From Methanobrevibacter millerae (GTDB lineage: Archaea > Methanobacteriota > Methanobacteria > Methanobacteriales > Methanobacteriaceae): 64,000 nt of DNA. Made by a program: the position numbers and the translations under genes. Position 1 is the first letter of the stretch; the number at the start of each line of letters is the position of its first letter. A model generated the notes under the pieces. That model saw only the letters and a program-made list of their open reading frames with translations, was not told where the DNA came from and did no database searches. Below, one piece after another: positions 28,272 through 36,988 of the stretch. The stretch lies in the NCBI GenBank assembly GCA_015063005.1, contig SUTF01000003.1, positions 1 through 64,000 on the forward strand, in the 5' to 3' direction.

Positions 28272-28496
28272 TAATTAAAATTGTTTTGATGATTGGTTCT
28301 ATGTTTTATTGTAAGAGAAGTAATCTGTAATATATGAAGTTTAATTTTATTTTAAGAATTAATATTAACCGTAACTGTCATGTTTTCCAAATTCAAGTTG
28401 TTTCACTAGGATAATAAAAGATATATTACTAGATTAACATAATGTATAATATACTTTTTTTCTCTCTAAGATTACATCAAGATTCATTTAAAAATT

Positions 28497-28757
28497 ATGA
28501 GTGATCTTATGAAAAGTTTAAGCAATATTATTTCGGAATTAAATATTGATACTGATTCTAAAGTCGATGTTTTACAAGTGGATGATTATAATTGTGATAT
28601 AGTTGTTAAAGATGAATTTAATGTTGAAAAAGTTAATGAAATTCAAAAAAAGATTGAAGCAACTTGTTTGAATGAATTTATGATTAAAACGGTTTATTGT
28701 GAGGGAGGCTTTGTTAAATTTATTCTCCATAGGGGGGGTAATAATGAGTATTTTTAA
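28497..28757 (+). CDS. Small protein, 86 residues, overlapping the radical SAM remnant
   Basis: Start at the ATG 28497, or at 28509 where GTGAT precedes. Sequence features: MKSLSNIISELNIDTDSKVD, then a strand-rich middle (DYNCDIVVKDEF) and an amphipathic helix (VEKVNEIQKKIEATCLNEF). Ends HRGGNNEYF, overlapping the start of the radical SAM frame by 14 bases, so the two were translationally coupled. Unrecognised; its position suggests a partner or substrate of that enzyme. Confidence 0.55.
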   Translation: MSDLMKSLSNIISELNIDTDSKVDVLQVDDYNCDIVVKDEFNVEKVNEIQKKIEATCLNEFMIKTVYCEGGFVKFILHRGGNNEYF

Positions 28758-29109
28758 TAAAAAACTTTTTAATCTTAAAAAGAAAGTTACTCCTTCTAAA
28801 GTTCTTATTCCACAAAAAGAAGAAATGTTATTTGATGGTGTTAATTTAGATATAACTAATAAATGTAATCAGAGATGTAGGTTTTGTTTTAATTCTTTTA
28901 ATGAAGATTCTGTTAATATGGATTTAGAAACATATTCTCATGTGTTGGATGTCATTCCTTTTGTTAAAGATTATTGGGGGGGTAAATGGTTTTTATTTTT
29001 CATGTAGTTTTGAACCAACGGTTCATCCACAATTTTTAGAATATTTGGAAATGTTGCCTCCACAAGCTAAGTTTAAAACGAATATTTTCCATGGAAATAT
29101 ACAAAACTA
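28744..29109 (+). pseudogene. Radical SAM protein, frameshifted and 3'-truncated
   Basis: From the ATG at 28744 (strong GGGGGG upstream) it reads MSIFNKKLFNLKKKV and carries the radical SAM motif TNKCNQRCRFCFNS (CxxxCxxC). After DYWGG a run of seven G at about 28977-28983 breaks the frame and translation ends at a TAG at 29005-29007. One base over, the sequence continues as NGFYFSCSFEPTVHPQFLEY, LEMLPPQAK, and then runs straight into the 39-bp repeat at 29071. So there are two lesions: one homopolymer frameshift, and loss of about two thirds of the enzyme at the repeat. Confidence 0.8.
29071..29109 (+). repeat. 39-bp dispersed repeat, copy B
   Basis: Starts GTTTAAAACGAATATTTTCC, then ATGGAAATATAC, ends AAAACTA. 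One mismatch to copy A (17261). It forms the 3' break of the radical SAM remnant. Confidence 0.7.
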
Positions 29110-29138
29110 TATATAATATAATAAATTAAGTAATAGAG

Positions 29139-29192
29139 TTAGTCACCAAATGGTAACTAAGTAACTTGCTAGTTACAAAAATGATTTATATA
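29139..29192 (+). promoter_or_regulatory. Operator palindromes and TATA box of the PPOX-like gene
   Basis: A 22-bp imperfect palindrome TTAGTCACCAAATGGTAACT-AA (29139-29160) is directly followed by a perfect one, GTAACT-tgct-AGTTAC (29161-29176). Together they give four copies of a GTAACTA half-site. A TATA box TTTATATA follows at 29185-29192, predicting a start near 29217 and a short leader with AGGAG before the ATG. A dimeric winged-helix regulator (MarR or HxlR type) is the likely binder, but none is adjacent. Confidence 0.65.
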
Positions 29193-29237
29193 CCTTAAAA
29201 TAAACTATAAACAACAAACTATTAGGAGATTTAAAAA

Positions 29238-29639
29238 ATGAGCGATGTAATAGAATTTTTAAAAGAAAACTCTTTAATATATTTAGCAACCAGTGGACTT
29301 GATGGAAATGCAAAAGTAAGGCCAATACTATTTTACTTTGAAGAAGATGGAAAACCATACTTCTGTACTGCAAACACCAAACCAATGTTTAAAGAATTAG
29401 ATGCAAACCCTAACTGTGAAATGGTTGTTGCAACTCCTGAATTTGCATGGTTAAGAATTGCAGGAAAAGTAGAATTCACTGACAGTTTAGACTTAAAACA
29501 AAAAGTAATAGACTCCAATGAATTAGTTAAAACATTATACGAAACCGCAGACAATCCAACATTTGAAGTATTCACAGTAACTGGCAAAGCAACTATTGCT
29601 GATTTCTCCGGAAACCCACCAAAATCCTACGAATTATAA
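29238..29639 (+). CDS. Pyridoxamine 5'-phosphate oxidase family flavin-binding protein
   Basis: 133 residues, a single split-barrel domain: VIEFLKENSLIYLATSGLDG then VRPILFYFEEDGKPYFCTAN and WLRIAGKVEFTD. These small FMN- or F420-binding proteins reduce diverse substrates, and many bind flavin without known turnover. AGGAG lies 10 bases upstream of the ATG. Strong paired operators upstream mean the gene is tightly controlled, plausibly by redox or xenobiotic stress (inference). It is monocistronic. Confidence 0.85.
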   Translation: MSDVIEFLKENSLIYLATSGLDGNAKVRPILFYFEEDGKPYFCTANTKPMFKELDANPNCEMVVATPEFAWLRIAGKVEFTDSLDLKQKVIDSNELVKTLYETADNPTFEVFTVTGKATIADFSGNPPKSYEL

Positions 29640-29996
29640 AACCAAAATAGAAATGAGAATATTTACCATTTCACAAATCTTTTTTTTAAAACGACATTAA
29701 CATTAACGATTGCGATTTCAAAAGTTGTTTTCCCCTGCACTTTGATATATATGCAATGGTTTGGATAAGAACAACATTAACAACCCTTGCCGTTAAAGTA
29801 AAAGTCATATCAAGAATAACAGAAGAAATTAATAGCTATTGATTAAATTAACGTTAACATTAACGTTAACGATAGCAAGGCCCGAACCAGAATTTACTTT
29901 AACATCAGCCTTTTATTTGAAACTTGTTTTTGAAATGTAGTTGATGTATATGCATAGTTGAAAAGTAATTTGATTTGTAATATTGCTTGTGTTAAT
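29640..29996. other. Gene-free region with degenerate direct repeats
   Basis: Contains hexamer runs of TTAACG/TTAACA (around 29690-29710 and 29848-29875). Two segments, near 29711-29768 and 29920-29970, share TTGTTTT...TTGAT(A/G)TATATGCA and so look like worn copies of one sequence. No ORF. Nature unknown. Confidence 0.35.
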
Positions 29997-30021
29997 GTTT
30001 AAAACGAATATTTTCCATTGA
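29997..30021 (+). repeat. 39-bp dispersed repeat, truncated copy C
   Basis: The first 25 bases of the repeat (GTTTAAAACGAATATTTTCC then ATTGA), followed without spacer by copy D. Confidence 0.65.
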
Positions 30022-30060
30022 GTTTAAAACGAATGTTTTTTAGAGAAATATTCTAAACTA
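30022..30060 (+). repeat. 39-bp dispersed repeat, diverged copy D
   Basis: GTTTAAAACGAATG then a diverged middle and GAAATATTCTAAACTA end; the same 39-base length as A and B. In tandem with truncated copy C. Confidence 0.6.
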
Positions 30061-30067
30061 CATTAAA

Positions 30068-30100
30068 AATAAAATTTGGAGGAATTTGTGTTTATTCCTC
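30068..30100 (-). terminator. Hairpin terminator of the 1104-residue adhesin gene
   Basis: GAGGAAT (30079-30085) pairs with ATTCCTC (30094-30100). On the minus strand a T-rich tract follows (A-rich 30066-30075 on the + strand). The stem includes the stop codon. Confidence 0.6.
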
Positions 30101-33100
30101 TTTTGCGACAATAGTAATTTTATTGGATGTTACGGCTTCACCGTATTGTGAAGTTATTATGTATTCTCCAGGCATTAATCTGATATTTAATCTAGCTATT
30201 CCATTTTCATCAGTTGGTCTATCGTAGAATACTCCGTTGATGTTGAATCTTATATTTGCATTTGCTAATGGGTTTCCTTTACCGTCAACCAATGTTGCCT
30301 CAAACTGTGATCCGTCTTTATATGTCATATGCAAGTCTTTTCCAGTTAATGTAGGCAGTACTGTAATGTTAAATGATATTTGAAGACCGGTCAATGGGTC
30401 AAATGCTGTCAATACATATTTTCCGGGTTGTAAATTAATGTTTAATCTCGCCATTCCATTTTCATTGGTTGTTCTATCATAGAATACTCCATTGATGTTC
30501 ATAGTAATGTTTTTTCCTGATACAGGATTGCCTTGACCATCAATCAATTGTATATCAAATTGTGATTCATTTTTGAAGTATTTTACTAAGTTTTCAGCAA
30601 TTAATGTTGGCAATACTTCAATGCTGTTTTCAATTGTTGTTTCGTTAAATATTGTTTTGATGGAATAATTACCTGGAGATAAGTTAATAGCCAGCTGTGC
30701 ATCTCCATTTTCATCTGAAGTTCTATTATATGTTATACCGTTTATGACAAAGCTTAGGCTTTGATTGGCTTTACCGATATTGACTTCAAAAGCCGATTCA
30801 TTTTTATAAATTTTGACTAGATCATTTGCTTCTATTGGATTTTCAATTGTATATACTTTTACGACACAGGCTTCACTGTCATCATAGGCATCCTTCCAGG
30901 TGCCGTCAAGCAGGTATCTTGATGTGTTCTGCAGATAATGCATTCTTGAATATTTCATGACAGGAACACTGTTTGAACTGATTTTAACAGCAAAAACATC
31001 CCCCTGCTTAATAGGGATGAATGTGTCAAGCTGAATAGTATGGAAACCCGCAAATGGAGAAAGTCCATTTTGAACATGTCTTAAAACACCGTTGACATAG
31101 ACCTCGACACCATATTCAACGCCTGTTTCGTTGAAGTATGTTCCGACACCTGCAATCAGGTCGTCGGCAAGTGCAACATACTGATTTATGTATTCTGTTG
31201 CATTCACATAATCCAGCTTTCCAATGATGTCATACTGATAGTTCTTGTTGTATCTCACGGTGTTTTCAAGCAGGTATTCCACTGAAATGTCACGGACGAA
31301 GTTTACGTCATAGTATGAAATGTAGTAATAGCCACAATCTCCATTTTGTTCACCCCAACTGTTTTTGATTATCCATGCACCATCTCCAGGCGGTGTGATG
31401 AGGAAGTTGCTTGCAGAATAGCTGTCATCCCATCCGATTAATGTAACACTGTGGTCTCCTGGCTCAGTTTCATTATTGTACTGCGCTGATGTTTCCGGAT
31501 TGAGGCCAGGAGGCTCCTGATCGGCTGCGTAAACAATATCCAAAGCACCATATTTCAATATGGTCCTTTTCAATACATCATTGTCTGTCAGATTCACACG
31601 GCCAGGTACAAAAATCACATCCTGGAAATGGATAGCATTGTCAGGGATAATTATCGGTGAAATCTTACCCAACTGGTCAAACGGATCATAATCTGAATTG
31701 ACCATTCCAAACCAGCTTACGGCATAGGCAACTGCTATTTGAGGGGTTCCTGCCTCAATATATCCCCACATTCCGTAATGGTTGTATTGCAGTGAAATGT
31801 CTTCTAAATTGTTTTCGGAGACATCCATTTCAATGCCCAAAAATCTCAGTATGGCTGATTCGATAGCCCCTGAAGAACCAAATGTCCAGCAGGAACCTGT
31901 ACGACCCTGGTCTCTCACAGGTGTGGACCAATTCCAATCGCGAAGGTCGAATCTGGAAGGAAGAACTGCAACATCAATTGTGTTATTAATCAAGTTCAGC
32001 TTCATCCCATCTGCAACGACTATTGTGGTGTACAGGGTGTTGTTCAAATCACAGCTTCCGTTGCCACTGTAATTATTGCCCTGCAAGGATGACGCAAAGT
32101 CAAATTCTGTGAATACATCATCATAAGTACCGTCAGGCTTTTTATTGTCTGAAAACTTATTGTCAAGGACATAATAGGTGGAGTCATAGCAATACAGTGC
32201 ACCGCCATATTGGGCGATTCCACCGTTAAATTCGTTTTCGCATAACCGCAATTCTGAGTTGTCGCAATAGATTGCGCCTCCAAAAGTGCCTCTGTTTCCA
32301 TCATACAGGGTATGGCTTTCCTCAAATGTTGAATTGGAAATGTTTGCGTTTGACATGGACATGTATATTGCACCGCCGTCAAATTTCGCAGAACTGTTTT
32401 TAAAATTACAGTTGTCCATTGTGAGATTTCCTCCCAATATCAATAGGGCTCCTCCGAAACCAGAACGGCAATCAACGAAATCTGAATTGCTGATTTTAAC
32501 AACCCCATCAGTAAACGTGTCTCCAAAAACATCCGCCACTATTGCACCACCGTTCATCATGGAAGTTACATTGGTGAATGTGCAGTTGTCAATTTCTGCT
32601 TCCAATACAGATTTCAGACCGATCGCTCCTGCTGAAATCAGGGAATGCAGATTGATGAATTTGGAATTCTTGATTACAGTTCTTGAAGTTCCTTTGATTG
32701 CAGTTGAATAGTTGGAGACAGTGTTGACAAATGTCGAGTTGACAACTGTAATGCTGACACCCTCGGTTTCTGTGTAAATGAACCCCCAGTTCAGTATTGA
32801 GGAGCTCTGCATGGTCACATTGTTGGCTGTGAACTGAGGACCTTCCATCATCACAACACCCATTGGGGAGCTGCAGTCCACAAACCTGTCATTGTTACTG
32901 ACATATGTTCCTACAACTAAAACTACACTGTGCCCGGCGGTGGTGTTCGCCACATAAATGTTGTTTGTTGTCAGACTGCTATTCTGATTAATTAAAAAGG
33001 CACCTCCATAAAAGGAGTTTCCGTTCACAAGAGTAAGGTTGTTTATTGTGACGTTATTTGCAAAAATCCTGAATATTCTGACTTGGCCATCCGCATCGAT

Positions 33101-33406
33101 TGTGTGGCCGTTACCGTTTATTGTCAGGTTTTTCCGGATATTTATTCCAGTACAATTCTTATCCGTATCGCTATTATACTTATAGTCATCCATCACGTCA
33201 AAAACACCTGTTGAAACGTTGATTTCATTTTCAAAATCTGTGAATGTCTTTGACACTGCCACGGCAGAAACGTCGTTCTGCATGGTTTTTAAAACATTGT
33301 GATTATCATTGCCGATTATGTCATCGGAAGTTTCATTGGCTGCACAGGCAGCACTAACCGACATGAACAAAATAAGCATGACAACCACGATTTTTAAAGT
33401 TTTCAT
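30092..33406 (-). CDS. Adhesin-like protein with embedded papain-like (C1) peptidase
   Basis: 1104 residues. Signal peptide at 1-22 (LKIVVVMLILFMSVSAACA). Beta-helix about 60-450. The C1 peptidase domain starts near residue 485 (LPSRFDLRDWNWSTPVRDQG) with the classical Gln and Cys in DQGRTGSCWTFG, His in DHSVTLIGWDD and Asn in WIIKNSWGEQNG; all four papain active-site residues are present. Three Ig-like units (FNINGVFYDR cores) fill 830-1104. No anchor. The ATG is preceded by GGGAGAT, and a TATA box (TTTATATA) lies about 35 bases upstream. Shorter sibling of the 2360-residue protein, with one beta-helix instead of two. Confidence 0.87.
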   Translation of the reverse strand: MKTLKIVVVMLILFMSVSAACAANETSDDIIGNDNHNVLKTMQNDVSAVAVSKTFTDFENEINVSTGVFDVMDDYKYNSDTDKNCTGINIRKNLTINGNGHTIDADGQVRIFRIFANNVTINNLTLVNGNSFYGGAFLINQNSSLTTNNIYVANTTAGHSVVLVVGTYVSNNDRFVDCSSPMGVVMMEGPQFTANNVTMQSSSILNWGFIYTETEGVSITVVNSTFVNTVSNYSTAIKGTSRTVIKNSKFINLHSLISAGAIGLKSVLEAEIDNCTFTNVTSMMNGGAIVADVFGDTFTDGVVKISNSDFVDCRSGFGGALLILGGNLTMDNCNFKNSSAKFDGGAIYMSMSNANISNSTFEESHTLYDGNRGTFGGAIYCDNSELRLCENEFNGGIAQYGGALYCYDSTYYVLDNKFSDNKKPDGTYDDVFTEFDFASSLQGNNYSGNGSCDLNNTLYTTIVVADGMKLNLINNTIDVAVLPSRFDLRDWNWSTPVRDQGRTGSCWTFGSSGAIESAILRFLGIEMDVSENNLEDISLQYNHYGMWGYIEAGTPQIAVAYAVSWFGMVNSDYDPFDQLGKISPIIIPDNAIHFQDVIFVPGRVNLTDNDVLKRTILKYGALDIVYAADQEPPGLNPETSAQYNNETEPGDHSVTLIGWDDSYSASNFLITPPGDGAWIIKNSWGEQNGDCGYYYISYYDVNFVRDISVEYLLENTVRYNKNYQYDIIGKLDYVNATEYINQYVALADDLIAGVGTYFNETGVEYGVEVYVNGVLRHVQNGLSPFAGFHTIQLDTFIPIKQGDVFAVKISSNSVPVMKYSRMHYLQNTSRYLLDGTWKDAYDDSEACVVKVYTIENPIEANDLVKIYKNESAFEVNIGKANQSLSFVINGITYNRTSDENGDAQLAINLSPGNYSIKTIFNETTIENSIEVLPTLIAENLVKYFKNESQFDIQLIDGQGNPVSGKNITMNINGVFYDRTTNENGMARLNINLQPGKYVLTAFDPLTGLQISFNITVLPTLTGKDLHMTYKDGSQFEATLVDGKGNPLANANIRFNINGVFYDRPTDENGIARLNIRLMPGEYIITSQYGEAVTSNKITIVAKEE

Positions 33407-33620
33407 GATTATCTCCCATTTAATTTTATATTGAATATTTTATATAAATATTTTCATTTGATTAAAAAATGTCTAATTAATTTCAAATAATACGAACATT
33501 ATTCATCAATACTTATAAATGCGAAAAAAGATTCGGCATCATGCCGTTTTCCAAAACAAAGGAATGAATAAAAAAAAGTGAATGGAAGTTTTAAGGGAAA
33601 TGTGAAAACCCCCTAAAACA
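33407..33620. promoter_or_regulatory. Adhesin promoter region with a short perfect hairpin
   Basis: Holds the TATA box of the minus-strand adhesin (33439-33446) and, farther out, CGGCAT-c-ATGCCG (33534-33546) followed by TTTT, a possible operator or terminator. No ORF. Confidence 0.4.
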
Positions 33621-34334
33621 TCATCCCATCAATACATGAAGTGACCCGAATAGGTCCACGGCCAAATGAAATATATATGATACGAAAACGTTTTTTGTCT
33701 TCATATATGCATACAAATCAAATATTGACCCGAAACCCTGAAGCAGCACCACCTGCAACAGATTTCCATAAGCGCTCAAATGGGCAAGACCGAATAACAG
33801 CAGGGTGATAAAAATACCTATCCTTATGGCCAGGTTACGGTTGTCTGTGAAATTGTAAACAAGATACATCACTATCAGAAGCAGGGATATCTTGAAGAAT
33901 TCCTCACCGAACAGTTGGAGCACCAAACCTATGAAATATATAGCCTTGGAGGCGCCTGCTTTCAGCGCCGCATCATCTGTGGCGGGAGCCCCAACCAAAT
34001 ATAAAACAAGAATTATAATCGCCGAATAAATGACATACCCTATTAAACACAGGATTATTGTTTTGATGTCTCGGGCTCTCACCTTTTTGAAAAAGATTGA
34101 GTAATTGCCCTTGCAGACATAAAGCGCAGGAACGACAGTCACTAAAAAGTATAGGAAAGGTCTATATTCCGGAAGAAACGATGGCACACTAATTATTGCC
34201 CAAAAAAGAATTACTCCAACAACTAAAATTGCCCATTCCCACGTGGACAACTTCGGTATATTGTTATAGAATGGAAAATCAATCCCATCCTCCAAAAATT
34301 CGAATTTTTCCTTAAGATTGAACACATTTACCAC
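33621..34334 (-). CDS. CPBP family intramembrane protease
   Basis: 237 residues, seven or eight membrane helices. The three CPBP motifs are present in order: GEEFFKISLLL (catalytic Glu pair), FGLAHLSAYG (His) and YIFHLAVDLFG (HxxxD). CPBP proteins are glutamic-type intramembrane proteases that include Rce1 CAAX proteases and bacteriocin self-immunity proteins. The N-terminus (FPFYNNIPKLSTWEWAI) is nearly the same as that of the paralogue at 45874. It lies head-on behind an adhesin gene. Substrate unknown. Confidence 0.8.
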   Translation of the reverse strand: MVNVFNLKEKFEFLEDGIDFPFYNNIPKLSTWEWAILVVGVILFWAIISVPSFLPEYRPFLYFLVTVVPALYVCKGNYSIFFKKVRARDIKTIILCLIGYVIYSAIIILVLYLVGAPATDDAALKAGASKAIYFIGLVLQLFGEEFFKISLLLIVMYLVYNFTDNRNLAIRIGIFITLLLFGLAHLSAYGNLLQVVLLQGFGSIFDLYAYMKTKNVFVSYIFHLAVDLFGSLHVLMG

Positions 34335-34617
34335 ATCGAAAAAATTAATCTGAAAATATTTAACCGATTTTTTGTCTAATTAAATATCCAATTTAATATT
34401 TATTATTAGCTTCCTTTTTAATTTTTCTATTATCCGTTCATAATTGAGAAATATAATTGGACTGACTCCAAAACTCAATGCTTGTTATGAATTTTCTTGA
34501 TATTATTTTAAGGAAAAAAATGAAAAATATAAAAAATCAAATTATTTCTTAAATTTATTGCAAAAATCAATAATTTTTTAAATGAAAATTAAATAATATA
34601 AAATTGGAGTTGATATA
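34335..34617. other. AT-rich gap
   Basis: No ORF or clear repeat. GGAGTTGAT near 34605-34613 looks like the ribosome binding site of the broken PAP2 gene that follows. Confidence 0.4.
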
Positions 34618-35583
34618 ATTATAACAAGTGTTTTTATTTTATTTTTGCAGGGACTGCGTGAAGCATCCGGAGGCTTTTTTGACCAATTTTTCATGAGTTG
34701 TACTGAATTTGGAAATATACATATTATTCTGTTTTTAATTGGTGTGCTTTACTGGTGTTATGATAAGAAATTGGGGGAATATATGTTGTTATCTATGGCT
34801 ATTGCACGTATTTTAAACAGTTTTACAAAACTTACTGCATGCATATATCGTCCCTGAGTAGTGGATTCTAAAATTAAACCTTTTAAAGGAGCATTGGCTG
34901 ATGCAACAGGATATTCACTTCCAAGTGGTCATGCAACTTCTTCAGGAATATTATTCCTTGGGACTTATTTAAAAGGAAATGTTACTAAAGGATTAAAAAT
35001 ATTTTCTATAATTTGTCTTATATTAATTTGTTTTTCCCGTTGTTTTTTGGGAGTACATAGCTTAATGGATATTATAGTTGGATTAATAGTTGCTTTAATA
35101 TCATTATTTATTGGAGCAAAATTACTTAAAAAAGTAGAAGATAATCCTAATTTTGATTTAATCATTTTGGGAGTTTGCATTGTATTTTGTGCTATTCTTA
35201 TAGTTTATGCTACATTTAAATCATACCCCATGGATTATGATTCTGCAGGTAAATTAATTGTTGATCCTGCTAAAATGGCTCTTGAAGCATATAAGGATTC
35301 AGGTTTCTGTTTGGGAATATTAATTTCATGGGTTATTGAGAGAAGATTTATTAATTTTTCAAGTGAAGGACCTATTGATCGTAGATTTTTAAGAATTGGG
35401 GGTGCTTACATTGGTTATTTAGTTTTAATGAAAATGCTTTATCCATTAATCAAAAGTAGTTTAACTCCACAAATTGCGAATTTTTTAGCTTTCTTCATGT
35501 TCCCATTATATGTAGTTTTAATTGTACCTGCAATTATTAAATTCTTCCAAAACCGAAACAAAGATGTTTATGATGAAATTTAA
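34618..35583 (+). pseudogene. PAP2-family phosphatase interrupted by one TGA
   Basis: Two in-frame pieces separated by a single TGA at 34855-34858 make one PAP2 membrane phosphatase. The first ends KLTACIYRP (the KxxxxxxRP motif), and the second continues with GYSLPSGHATSSG (PSGH) and SRCFLGVHSLMD (SRxxxxxHxxxD). The codon after CGT-CCC should be TGG (Trp) and is TGA. The start is also odd: after GGAGTTGAT come ATA-ATT-ATA where an ATG is expected, and the first usable start inside is a TTG at 34645. The intact enzyme would dephosphorylate lipid or isoprenoid phosphates at the membrane. Confidence 0.8.
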
Positions 35584-35743
35584 TTAGTAAAATATATTTT
35601 TTACTATTTTTTCTTTTTTAAGTTTAATTAACCAATATAGTATACTCACCAATACAATGTTAAATAATAGGGATTAAAGATATAAATATAATGTGATTGG
35701 TTTTATCACCCATTGATAATAAAATAAAAGAGAGTGATTTGAA

Positions 35744-35893
35744 ATGAACAATATACATTCAGATTGTGAAAATTATAATGCGAATAAGGATATGTGTTTG
35801 AAATGGTTTGAATTCAATGTAAGTAGATTAAAAGAATGCAAGGAGAAAACTACATTTTCAGATGAAGATTTACAAAGAAAATGGAGTAATTAA
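35744..35893 (+). CDS. Small cysteine-containing protein, 49 residues
   Basis: MNNIHSDCENYNANKDMCLK then a short helix with KECKEKTTFSDEDLQRKWSN. Three cysteines, no membrane helix. GAGAGTGATTTGA precedes the ATG. Unrecognised, but codon use and the ribosome binding site make it credible. Confidence 0.5.
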   Translation: MNNIHSDCENYNANKDMCLKWFEFNVSRLKECKEKTTFSDEDLQRKWSN

Positions 35894-36095
35894 TATCAAA
35901 TGTGCAATTGTCAACGACTTGCTGATTGCATTAAATGGGACATTAATAGCTTGATTATAGCTAATCTCCCATATCTAATTTTTCAACTATTTTTAAAGCT
36001 CAATGAAATAATTATTTTTAATACTTTTTTTAGGAAATTATATATTCATTTAAACACTAACTTTAAATTATCCAGACATATTAGGTGAGCAGATT

Positions 36096-36893
36096 ATGGA
36101 TTTATCCAAGATAGTTTTGAATTCTTTCAAATATCCATTCAGAAACATTAAAAAATTACCTGTTTTATGCTTATTGTTTGTTTTTATTGCAATTATCCCA
36201 ATTGGATTGATTGCCAACAATAATTATATTACAGCCATTGGAGTTGTTGCATTCTTTTTATTCATATTGCTTGTGCCGGGATATTTCCTATCCATGATTA
36301 AACTGGGTTCAAACCAATCAGCGATGCTTCCGTCATTCAATTTGGTGAGCAATATATATGATTCCATTAGAGTACTGTTTTTAAGAATAGTCTATATGAT
36401 AGTTCCGGCCGCTTTATTTTTGACTGCATTAATGGTGTTTGGCCCTACAAGCAGAAATCTGATTAATGATTTAAGAATATTGGAATTTTTAGCGACAATG
36501 GGATTGGTGTTTGTGCTGATTTTAATAGTATATCTCATTTTTGAATTCCTCTTATTCTTTGCAAAAGCAAGATTGGCTTACTTCAACAGCTTGCCTGAAG
36601 CCTTAAAGATCAATAAAGTGATACAGGATATCAGAAACATTGGTATTGTCAACATTATCAAATGGCTTGTTGTAATGGCAATACTTTTGAATGCTGTTAC
36701 TTTTGTTTCATCCTTTGTACTTTCAATTCCATATGTCGGATTTTTAATATATGGAGGAATTGTCATCCCAATAATTGAAAGTATAGCCAATTATTCTGTG
36801 GGATTATTATATTCGAATATAGCTAGAAGTTATGATAATTCAAATGTTAATCGAATTGGAAAAGGAAATAAAAAAACAATTCAATTAAAATAG
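36096..36893 (+). CDS. DUF4013 family membrane protein
   Basis: 265 residues with six or so membrane helices. The family hallmark is the N-terminal block ILNSFKYPFRNIKKLPVL-like sequence (here MDLSKIVLNSFKYPFRNIKK) followed by glycine/proline-rich helices. DUF4013 proteins are frequent in methanogens, and their function is unknown. GGTGAG lies just before the ATG. Confidence 0.8.
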   Translation: MDLSKIVLNSFKYPFRNIKKLPVLCLLFVFIAIIPIGLIANNNYITAIGVVAFFLFILLVPGYFLSMIKLGSNQSAMLPSFNLVSNIYDSIRVLFLRIVYMIVPAALFLTALMVFGPTSRNLINDLRILEFLATMGLVFVLILIVYLIFEFLLFFAKARLAYFNSLPEALKINKVIQDIRNIGIVNIIKWLVVMAILLNAVTFVSSFVLSIPYVGFLIYGGIVIPIIESIANYSVGLLYSNIARSYDNSNVNRIGKGNKKTIQLK

Positions 36894-36988
36894 TAGCATG
36901 ACTGTATCATGCGTGAATTATGAAAGCAATTTGCAATATGATGATATGTCCTTTGATTTTAAAAAAGTAAAGGAAACAAAAATGTTTC

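Noticed and set aside
17261-30060. A CRISPR array built from the GTTT...AAAC repeat
   Set aside because: Copies are isolated or directly joined; there are no regular spacers and no cas genes in the window.
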